From Calamus simplicifolius (lineage: Eukaryota > Streptophyta > Magnoliopsida > Arecales > Arecaceae), in assembly GCA_900491605.1 (NCBI GenBank), contig UESW01001683.1, forward strand, positions 12,374-76,373: DNA of 64,000 bases, written 5' to 3'. Below, piece by piece: positions 34,098-44,072 of the stretch (the first letter of the stretch is position 1; every line of letters begins with the position of its first letter). Below the pieces are notes generated by a model. That model had not been told where the DNA came from, did not search any database, and saw only the letters and a program-made list of their open reading frames with translations. A program made the position numbers and the translations under genes.

Positions 34098-34105
34098 ATA
34101 TATGA

Positions 34106-34219
34106 ATTGAATGATAAGGAAACATGCCAATTATTTCATTAATTTTTATTCAACTTCATATATACATAAAACATCACAAATATAATATAGTAAACTATAT
34201 TAGCTGAAAGTTTGAGAAC

Positions 34220-34250
<31 letters not shown>

Positions 34251-34827
34251 AATTTATTATATCATTCTATAGTACAAATGGATGAATAACATGAAATTGT
34301 CAAGGAATAAAAAGGAAAGCTATATACCAAAATCATTAATTGGAAACTATGAAGCAACCTCAGCAGTTGCACAGCTTGATTCCTTGCAAACATTAGTCCC
34401 CTTGAGAGAACTAGAATAATATAGCAAATGCCATCAACTATAATATTTGCATTATTTACAAGAGCTGTTATCATTAGCAATTTTATTTTCATTATAATTT
34501 ATTATAGTATAGATAATGTTTATTATTTTGATATATTTTAATTAGAATGTACTTCTACAGAGAGGAAGGGAATGCTGAGTATCTCTATTTTACGCCTAAG
34601 ATTCCTTTAGTCTATCAGCATGATATTGGAGTTGATGTCCAAATTAAAAGTACATCCTCTCAAAATTGCATTTTTATCTAATTTTTTCATAAAAACACCA
34701 TAAAAAAATGAAGATATCTTTATCAGAGTATTATATTGATACATTTCTAAATTTTACTGGGATACGTACGTCTACTGTCATTCATACTTCCGCCCCATAC
34801 TCATCAATTTAAACATAAAAAAAACCC
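34106..34827. other. AT-rich spacer
   Basis: No gene recognised. Contains an (AT)n microsatellite at about 34221-34243. Confidence 0.7.
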
Positions 34828-34867
34828 TTTAAAGCTTTTTATTTTTTTTTTGATTACAAACGGGTGA

Positions 34868-37675
34868 TCATACAACACGCGTACGAGTCAACCCATAAAT
34901 ATCAGAGTACAAAATCTGCTGAAGAAACAAAGGACAGGGATCACCCTGCCTCCAATACCAAAACCCTAAATGATGAGCCACAGAAGCAGCCACCCAGTCG
35001 GCCGCCGAGTTAGCTTCTCGATAGATATGGCGAATCTGGGATCCCTGGGCCTCCCTCAAAATTTCCATATATCATGTAAAAGCGGATTGGTAGGGGCTTG
35101 GACACCTCTATCCTTCCGCATCCACCCAATAATAGTCATAGAATCACCTTCTATAATCAGGTTATAAGCATGGAGGGTCCGAACCGCATAGGAGAGACCC
35201 ACTAAGCAGCATAGAGCTCAGACATAGGGACAGAGGAATCCAGGCTACCAAAACCACCAGCCGCCAGCAGATCACCCTCAGGTCCACGTATGACGAAGCC
35301 GGAACCAGCAAGTCTACCTCGTACGCTTCCGTCAAAGTTGATTTTGACATACCCTGAAGGGGGGCTCCCAAGAAATGAAAACCGTCTGCCGGTTCGCTGC
35401 CAAAGCAGCAGGGGAACCCCAGAAGCCAGAGAAGTCAAAACCACCTTTATAGAAGCCCTGAGCACAATCCATCATCAGGGATCCGATTTTCCCCATGATC
35501 CTCTGAAAAGATAAACTGTCATCAGAAAAGATAGCCTGGTTCCTAGATAACCAGAGCTGGTAAGCCGTAGAAGCCCAAAGAGCACTTCTGAACTGAGAGG
35601 CCGATCGGAGGTCATCTAAGAAAGAAGAACACCGGAGTGCATATGATCCTTAGTACAATGATAACCAACTGACAACCAGATCCGTCTCACACGAGGACAG
35701 GAGAATATGACATGATTAGTAGACTCCGCCTCCATACCACACAACGGGCAACAGGGTTGGATAGGCCAGCCCCTCCGAGCAAGCGCTACACAAGTGGGGA
35801 GGCAGTCGCATAGAAGCTTCCAGATGAATAGCTAGACCCTGGGGAGAATAGGAAGCTTTCAAATCCACAAAGCATCCCGCGACCCCTGGGCCTTAGGCCT
35901 GAAGATCCTCACAAGATCCTTAATGGGGGCCCTAGAAAGAGTAGATATCCGCCAGAGCCTGACATCAGAAGAAATACCAGGGATGATCGGAATAGATAGA
36001 ATCCAACGAGAAAGCTCCTTTCCAAAAAGACTAGACACCAGCAAGGTTCTCCAGGAGGGAGGGTTAGAATAAATCAAGTCCCTGACTCTCATGCCACAAG
36101 GTATGTCAAAACTAAAGAAAGAGGGCCATCGAGAGAGGGGGATGTCAGAAAGCCAGGTGTCCTGAATAACATCAATAGAAGAGCCATCTCCAATCATCCA
36201 CGAAGTGTTAGCCAGAATAGAGCTACCATACCGAGTCACCTCCTTCCAAAAGGAAGAATACTGACGATGAGGCTGGATCTGCAGCGAGGAAGGCCAGTCA
36301 CCATATCTGGCCCGCATAAAGGAGCTCCATAAACACTGTGGCTCAAGAATGAATCATGAAGCATGCCTGGCTAAAAGGGCCTCCTTTCTGACGGTCAGGG
36401 ACTGAATACCAAGACCTCCTTCCTGTATCGACAACAGACCCTCTCCCACGATATAAGGTGAATACCGTGCCCATACTGAGCTGGTCCCGAATAGAGGAAA
36501 AGTCATCATGGAAGTGCCCAGTCTCATCAGCTAATCTCCGGATCCTATTAGCAGAATGCCTCCTCAAAGTAACATGATGGAAAAACCTGGTATTACAATC
36601 CCCTTCTCGAATCCACTGGATCCTGGACCGTTGCCTCCAATAGGTTTTCTGCTGGGAAAGAAGAGAGTGGTGCAGAGCTAACTTGGCCCGGAGAACAGTC
36701 AAATCGGAGTCCAATAAGAGGCCCTCGAGATCCTCCTTAGCCTGCAGGGAACTAATATCAGCTTCAAGTTGTTCCACCTGCCTAACCATATTGCCAACCT
36801 CCAGTTTGTTCCATCTGACCAACCTTCGTCTAACCAACAATAGCCGACGGGATACGATAAATGGCATTTCCCTGGATAAGAAGGTGCCAGATCTGGGCTA
36901 TTATTGTCCGGGCAGCCGAATATGAAGTCCAAAATTTCTCAAATCTGAACTGCCTCCGCTGAACATGATCCACCTCTGTAGAGATTAGAATGGGGCAGTG
37001 ATCCGAAGCAATTCTAGGAAGATGAGAAACAGCCACTAAAGGGAACTTCTGAAGCCATCGATCCGTAACCAAAGCTCTATCAAGTCTTTCCTAAACTCGA
37101 GCCGAACCATGCCGATTATTACACCAGGTGAACCGAGGCCCAGAAAACCCCAAATCCATAAGACCAGCTGAACTGATGAAATCTCTAAATTCAGAGATAT
37201 CAACTGAGCTAGTGACCCTTCTACCCCCGCGCTTCTCACTAGCCTCCGTAATACAGTTGAAATCACCAGCAACTATAGACGGGATGCCCTGAGCAAGGAG
37301 GGAATGAAGATCAGACCATAAAAGGCATCTATTCCGGAAGTCAGTGCTGGCATAGACAGCCGACAGAAGCCAAGGATCAAACGACCCCTCAGAGACTACA
37401 AGGCCAATATACTGGTTGCTCTGATGAAAAGCATGAATCTTAATAGTGGAAGAGCGCCAAATAGCAATAAGACCTCCAGATAAACCCACAGCCTCCACCG
37501 CATACGAGGACCAAGTCCGAGCAACCTGTCTCCGAAACCAGACCAAACCATCCCCCGACAGTCTGGTTTCTAAAAGAACACAAATATCAAAGTTATGGAT
37601 TTGCATCAATCTACCAAAAGAGGATCGAAAGGATGGCTTTCGTGCTCCTCTAACATTCCAAATTAAGATCTTCAT
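34868..37675 (-). pseudogene. LINE ORF2: endonuclease, RT C-terminal part, zinc knuckle, RNase H
   Basis: The APE-type endonuclease is at 37675-37091 (MKILIWNVRGARKPSF, IVAGDFNCI, DLGFSGPRFTWCNNRHG), closed by TAG at 37093-37091 where TGG is expected; the frame then continues ERLDRALVTDRW. A frameshift lies near 36865. The linker QRSRIQWIREGDCNTRFFH is present (36343-36867). The RT catalytic core, including the expected ADD box, is absent: the sequence passes near 36478 from the pre-RT linker to the RT C-terminal part (IHLISWERVCC, then LLARHA). CCPLCGMEAEST NH-type zinc knuckle and RNase H (VKINFDGSVRG, MSELYAA, IIEGDSMTIIGW) follow to 34868. Not functional. Confidence 0.85.
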
Positions 37676-39310
37676 TAACAGGATGAGGAAGGTGGGATCC
37701 CCCCTTGGACTTCAACCATAGCACTATCCGAATGATCCCCCGAAGAGAAGGTACCAGCTTCAGGGAACTGAGAAGAACAGATCATCGCATCGAGGATCAC
37801 ATCACGTCGAGGAGAAGAACCAGAGGATCTCAAACCAGACTCCTGGCCCCCAGGCTCCATCGACGCCTCATCAAAAGAAGAGCCTGAAGTCATAAGAGAC
37901 TTGGCCATCTCACCCGCCAAACCCTTGACTGGGCCCTCATCCTGGGGCCCCTTATCAGCCGTCAGTAGCTTAGGACCAGCAACCTTCACATGTTTGTATT
38001 TGGAAGAGGTGGCGCCAGCTTTTCCTTTCTTTTTCTTCATTTTGAGAGAAGACCGGGGAGCCAGATTCTCCACCGGGCGAGCCCGCTTAAGGGGACCCGG
38101 AAAAGAATCCCTACCACTTGATTCCAAATCAAGAGCAGTAAAGGGGTTCTTAGAAATCAAACATTGGGAATGATTAGATGCAGCCAACTGAACATCTGCA
38201 TCAGCCACAGTCCCATTCCCTCCAGAGAGTTTCAGCCCGGCACGCCCTGAAGAACCTGTCACGCCCTCAGCCACAGGAGGATCCTTCAAAAGAAACTGAT
38301 CCAGAGGAAGCTTACCCGGACCAGGAGGCTGACGATCCGCCACCATGCGACCACCAGATCTTCTCCGGCGAGCCACCTTAGGCGGAACAGACCAACCGTC
38401 AGGCGAGGCCTCCGGAGCAGTGGACGGGGAGGAAGAGCTCGGCTGGGAAGCAGGACCCGTTGCCGAAGAAGCCGTCTTCCTCCTGGACTCTGCCTTGAAT
38501 CCCTCATCCGTCTGCCACTGCCGGACTGCAAACATCCACGACCCAAAGAAGAGCTTGTCCGGCGAAGCCTCAGCTTCAGAAACCACTGCAGAGGAGCAGC
38601 ACCCCGAGAGATGCAGCGAAGCACAGAGCGGACATATGCCCTCCAAATGCTCGAAGACAAACTGCTGCCAGAACGGCCCCTTCAACCCCCTCACACGGGA
38701 CCCGGCCGGAGTGGAGAACGGAGATCCACGCGTGCACAGACGCGAGCGAAGCCACCCCTGTTCTTCGCTACAGTAGCATCATCAGCAAAGAGGAACTCTC
38801 CTGCCAGCGCAACGATCTCTCTCAGGATCTCCTCCCTCCAGAATTCAATAGGAAGATTAGGGAGTCTGATCCGCAGGAGCGCAGAAGAAATAGCGTCAGC
38901 TGCAGGGAAGAACTCCGGTCGCCACCCTTCTGCCGCTATTGGCTGTCCATTAATCACCCAGGGGCGCTGAAGAACCATATCGCGGGCAGCAGCGTCAGTG
39001 AATCGGAAAACATGGCACCGGAATGCCAAACTCAGTGGAGCAATCTCGCCGGGTATGCCACATCGTCGGAACTCTCTGATGAAGGCATCAGCAGGAATCC
39101 AACGCTGAAAGGATCTCACCAGAATAGCCCGTTGAAGCCAACCCAGGGACTCAGCTTCAAGCTCCGCCACCGGAACTTGGACAACATCGGGAAATTGGTT
39201 TCCAACAGCGTCACCTCAGCCGGCGACGGAGAAGACGAAACCCATCGAAACCTACTATCCGCAGCTCGCCTCCCCTCCATCTGACCATCAGAACCTCCAT
39301 CGGAAGCCAT
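37675..39310 (-). pseudogene. LINE ORF1, DUF4283-type nucleic-acid-binding protein
   Basis: ORF1 binds element RNA in plant LINEs. It starts at ATG 39310 (MASDGGSDGQMEGRRAAD). A frame change near 39185 leads into the DUF4283-like domain (SLGWLQRAILVRSFQRW, then HVFRFTDAAARDMVLQRPW). A second break near 38692 leads into FVFEHLEGICPLCASLHLSGC, a degenerate zinc-knuckle segment. A long Ser/Pro/Lys-rich tail ends at TAA 37677-37675, whose last base is the first base of the ORF2 ATG. Confidence 0.83.
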
Positions 39311-39516
39311 GGGAGAAAAGAGGGGGCAGAGGAATCACGAGCCGGAGAGCAAAGATAGCAGCAGCAGAGAGTCTCACCGGATATCAAGACGGAGATTGGC
39401 CATAGCACCAATCTTAAAGCATGGCTCCAATCAGAACCAGAGAGCTAAAAGCACGATTCTCAAAGCATGGAAATTCTCTCTTTACCAACATACTTTACCT
39501 ACCGTTTAAAGCTTTT

Positions 39517-40972
39517 GCTACAATGCTTTTAATTGCATCTGGACTGGTATCCTAAATTTTGAAAACACCAGAAGCATAAAAGTAGTGCATAAAGGTCTTA
39601 TGATGTTGCATGGTGGTGTTGAATGAATCAAATTGAAGCTCAATTTTTTAAAAATATATTATAAAAGCAAGGCCATTAACCCCTTCAAATAAAAGTAGCA
39701 ATAGGGTTAAGTTACGTTATTTTAGATTTGGGGCATTGAAGCTAAATCTCAATACTAAATAATCAAATTATGTTCAACCCAAAACCTATGTATCATTTTG
39801 GGTTGGTATAATTTTTTTAAGAAAATTCAATACGTGCTTTTTCTTTTTGCTCTTTTCTTTTTTTAATGATCAATTCAAACCTTTTTTTTCTTTTTTTTAA
39901 TCCATTTGTTACTCTAAATGATAGAATAGATAGACATAAACTTATAGAATATTGATAGGAATAGCAGTTTATAAACTTATAAAACATTAAAATAATATAA
40001 TTAAATAATTTATAAAATTATAATTTCAAAATTAAATAAATATTAAGGTTAAATTATAAATAAGACTGCAAAACATAAGCAAATGTTATAAATGGGCTTC
40101 ACCTCAAAAAAGTAAAGCCACGCATAATTATACTCTTTGATTTTTTTTTTATAAAGGACGTTTAAAATTGTTGATGCCTATTCTTCAATAACATTCAACT
40201 TATAAAAGTGAATTCTTGATCCCATCAAACCATGTTAGCATCAACTATATTATATATTAAAAATATAAAATAATAAAGTATAATTATATAAATAATCTAA
40301 TTGATAATTCATAAAATAAAATAATATTATCTATATAAAATTATAAAAGATAAAGTTAAAAATATCATCCTCAAATTCAAATCAAATTTAACACATTTGT
40401 TGCCCAGTACTATATTTCTAATCATTTCAGGTTACTCATGATTGGATTTGACCTAATCCTAATTTTTTCAAATCATTCTGGATTCAAATTAAATAATAAT
40501 AATAATAGCCCTATCTTTTCGGATATGGATTTGAATTAAGGTTATGGATCAGATCAAGTTTCTGCTACGTACTACCTTCCTTTGATTATAGTTTTCTTCC
40601 ACATTAGTCATCATTCATCTTTTATTTTTTTTGATTCTTTTGCTGTACTAGTTTTAGTTAGAAATAATGTGGTTTAAATGCTTACAATTATAAGCATGCA
40701 TTTTTTAAAGTTATAAAAAAAGGTTAGCAGCTGCTATAGCCAAAAATAAAATAATATTATCAAGGAAATTTTAATGATATACTTGATCATGCTGTTATGT
40801 ATGTTTGCTCAAATTTTGATTTTTTTTAAAAATAATTTATGAAACAGTAAGCTAATAACTAAATGACAACTTTTAGCTTAAAATCTGTGCTAACACAACA
40901 GAAAGTCTCCAAATATCAGAATAACAGCCATCATCCACTGTTGTTTATATTAATTGGAACAGATGATGCATG
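39517..40972. other. AT-rich intergenic spacer
   Basis: No coding sequence, structured RNA or repeat recognised. It is the target DNA into which the Tat element at 40978 inserted. Confidence 0.7.
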
Positions 40973-41159
40973 ACCTATGATGGAGCCAGTTGATCCCATG
41001 GAGAATAAAAAATTTTTTGGACGACCCCAAAGGCCGATGGCCCCAAGACCGGCACCTCTAAGGCCGGCACCTCGAAGACCATCGGCCCTAAAGACCGACA
41101 CCTCCAAGACCGGCACCTCCAAGGCCGGCACCTCGAAGACCGTCGGCCCCAAAGGCAGA

Positions 41160-41335
41160 CAGCTCCAAGGCCGGCACCTCCAAGGCCGAGAGCTCCATGG
41201 CCGACAGCTCCAAGGCCGACAGCTCCAAGGCCGAGAGCTCCAAGGCCGACAGCTCCATGGCCGACAGCTCCAAGGCCGAGAGCTCCAAGGCCGAGAGCTC
41301 CATGGCCGACAGCTCCATGGCCGACACCTCCAAGC
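41160..41335 (+). repeat. 15-bp minisatellite in the 5' LTR of T1
   Basis: About 11-12 copies of AGCTCCAAGGCCGAC variants (also ..ATGGCC.., ..GAG). The unit is a multiple of three, so open frames (Ser-Lys-Ala-Asp/Glu) cross it on both strands without being genes. Confidence 0.95.
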
Positions 41336-41981
41336 TGCCAAGCTCCCTCGCCGTTAACAGTGCCATGCAAGTGAACAGAGCCATGTACGTGAACAGTGCC
41401 ATGCAAGCTCATCCAAGGGCATGAGCAGGGCCACGCAAGCACTTCATACTCGACACTCTACGAGGGACAGTTGGCTTTAACTCAACATCATCTTTCTCCC
41501 CCCAACGGCTGTACCTTGGGACCCACACAACCCACGAGATGAGAAATCGCGAGCTCAATGTCACACGGTCCGGCGCACTCTGCCCGTCTCGGTCTCGGAG
41601 TCGGTCTCAGCAACGGCGTCAGCGTCGACCTCTGCACGGCCTTGGACCCATCTCCTCCGCGGCCCACCTCGATCTTGGTGTCGGCCACGGCCCGCTTCGA
41701 CGCGGCGCCGGTCTCGGTCTCGGCATCGGTCTCGGCGTCGGCCTCGGCGGCAGAGGCCGACAAGCGTCCGCTTGCTGCAAGGAATTCCACGTGGCTTTAC
41801 CAGGATCACGGGCGGTCATCAAATATTATGAACCGGCAATTACTAAGGTCACGGATGGTTTCCAAAAATTAAGATGCGTACTTATGACATACGTTTAGCA
41901 GTTAGTACGCCCACCTACGAAGAACGGAAGATATTACTCGGATGTTACCAGTGAAGGGTAAGAGGGACCCCCGAACAGGCA

Positions 41982-41988
41982 TATAAAG
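41982..41988 (+). promoter_or_regulatory. LTR TATA box of T1 (5' copy)
   Basis: TATAAAG in ggcatataaagaccccaatc, 24-30 bases after agggacccccga; equivalent to 50291 in the 3' LTR. Confidence 0.6.
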
Positions 41989-42228
41989 ACCCCAATCCCC
42001 CAACGAGGAGAAGGGGGGAAAAAAACTCAATCTCTACTTTCTCATCAAAAAATTCTTCTGTTCTACAAGTCACTAACTTGGGCGTTGGAGGGTCCCCACC
42101 GGAATCACCGGTCCGGAACTTTTCTTGCAGGCCTCAGAAAGGAGACTGTGACCCTTCTACATCCTCGAAGGTCTGCAGAGATCTCAGCTCGCCCGGGGCT
42201 CATCAAAAGTGATTTGGCAGCAACAGAT

Positions 42229-42247
42229 TGGCGCGCCAGGTAGGGGG
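42229..42247 (+). other. Primer-binding site of T1
   Basis: TGGCGCGCCAGGTAGGGGG after a GAT spacer from the LTR end at 42225. Confidence 0.75.
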
Positions 42248-42292
42248 GCGCTAGTTCTCCCTGTGACAGACTCCGATTCTGCGAAAGAGACG

Positions 42293-43922
42293 ATGGTGAC
42301 CACACGAGCATAGGAGGCTTCCACCAGTCAAGCCGCGGAGCGCATTCCGCGGGCTGAACAAGCGGAGGCCAACCTCTGTGTTCCGCCCCCCGCCCAGATG
42401 AGCCAGCCTGACCGGCTGGAGGTTCTATCTCACCAAGTTCAGAACTTAGCGGTGGTGGTACGGGGATTGCAGGAACGCTACTTTGTAGCCGCACCTCAGC
42501 TCCCTCCGCCCGGCGAACGGGTGCGGGGAACAGTTCTATCCCATCAGGGCGGGACCCCGCCCGAGGCCTTCCATCACTCGCTTTCGGGAGACCGTCGTCA
42601 AGATGCCTCAAAGCGACGATGGTCTCTCTCCCGCTCACCTTTGGGACCTCATCGCCGAGTGGCCTCAAAACGGCGACGGTCCCTTTCCCATCGCTCGCCT
42701 CCTGAGCCCCATCCCCGAGAGGCCTCAGGGCGACGACGGTCCCCTTCCCATCATTCTGGTTTCTCCTATCGACGCCGAGATGGATCTAGACGGGCGCGTT
42801 CCTTACCTCGGCGGCTTGCCCCAGCTTCATCTTCTGATTCTTCTACAGACGACGCCCAGCGGAAGACTACCCGACGGCTCGACGAGTATCACCGACAGTT
42901 GGAGAAGCTTAGCCGCCGGATCACCAATCCTCATGGAGAGGACTACGACCATCACCCCCCACTTTCCCGGCGGATCATGGAGGAACCGGTCCCGCCCCGT
43001 TTCCGTCTCCCACAACTGTATCCATACGACGGCACGACGGACCCATTGGACCACCTGGAGAGCTACAAGGTCTTTATGCGGGTCCAGGGAGCGACGAACT
43101 CCCCGTTTCCGTCTCCCACAACTGTATCCATACGACGGCACGACGGACCCATTGGACCACCTGGAGAGCTACAAGGTCTTTATGCGGGTCCAGGGAGCGA
43201 CGAACTCCCTTCTATGTGTCGCCTTTCTGGCCACCCTCCGAAAGGCGGCACGTGCATGGTATTCCCGTCTGCCACCATGCAGCATCGATTCATTCTGTCA
43301 TCTCGAGCGAGCTTTCCTGGCCCACTTTAATGCGAGCCGGAAGATCCCACGAGTGGTGGATAGTCTATTTGCTGTCCAGCAGAGGAACGACGAGATCCTA
43401 AGAGACTTTGTCGCCCGGTTCAAGGACGCAGCACTGGAGGTATATAATCTAGATGATTCCGTAGCCACCTTGGCATTAAAGCGGGGACTCCGTCCTTCCA
43501 GGTTCGCCTATTCTGTAGACAAGAAGCCCCCAAGCTCTTATGCCGAACTTCTAAGCCGAGCACAAAAATACATCCGTGCGGACGAGGCAGATTCCTCCAG
43601 GAGGGAGGCTGATAAGAATCCTAACAAGAAACCAATGCCCACCGAGCAGGCCGGAGCGCGACCTCGGAAGACTGAGCCCCCTCACCGCCCAGACCGCCGG
43701 CCGCAGACGCTTGTTCCTAAGGAGCAATTCACTCCCCTCATGGCTCCGATATCCCACATCCTGTTGGAAATTGAGGAGGAACCTTACCTCAAGCGTCCGC
43801 TCCCCCTGAGGTCGGGGACCCCCTGCAATAAAGAGCTCTACTGTCGGTATCACCGAGATTATGGTCATGACACCGAAGACTGCCACCACCTGAAGAGGGC
43901 CATTGAAGAGCTTGTTCAGTAG
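42293..43922 (+). pseudogene. T1 gag, broken by an early stop and a 106-bp duplication
   Basis: Gag starts at ATG 42293 (MVTTRA) but codon 7 is TAG, where related elements have a Gln codon; the frame then stays open (from Met 42398) to about 43105. Here a 106-bp segment (42999-43104) is repeated in tandem (43105-43210), shifting the frame by one. The rest continues in the second frame to TAG 43920-43922: LLCVAFLATLRKAARAWYSR, SYAELLSRAQKYIRADEA, and an intact knuckle LYCRYHRDYGHDTEDC (about 43835-43885). The linker to protease contains two more stops (about 43929 and 44070), so either Gag-Pol synthesis needs another mechanism or these are further lesions. Confidence 0.92.
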
Positions 43923-44072
43923 GGTCACTAGGGCAAGTTTGTCCGAAGGGGAAACCCTCCTATTCCAGGCCCGGCGGTGCCTCCTACACTCCAGGCCGGT
44001 GCAGACAACGCCCCTACGGAGAAGACTATAGCCATGATTGCCTGGGGGGCAGGCGGCAGTTCAAAGAGATAG

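Larger units (their letters stand above)
34840..39504 (-). mobile_element. LINE (L1-type) retrotransposon with 12-bp target-site duplication
   Basis: Minus-strand element with ORF1 (39310 to 37675), ORF2 (37675 to 34868) and a 3' A tail (T run 34842-34851 on the + strand). TTTAAAGCTTTT flanks it at 34828-34839 and 39505-39516, an exact 12-bp target duplication. The ends therefore appear original, yet the element is only 4665 bp because most of the reverse transcriptase is missing. Confidence 0.92.
40978..42225 (+). mobile_element. 5' LTR of T1
   Basis: 1248 bp, TGATGGAGCC to ...GGCAGCAACA, with the 15-bp array 41160-41335, a C-type stretch (41580-41760) and a TATA box at 41982. The 3' LTR is 146 bp longer through array expansion and a local duplication. 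Confidence 0.95.
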
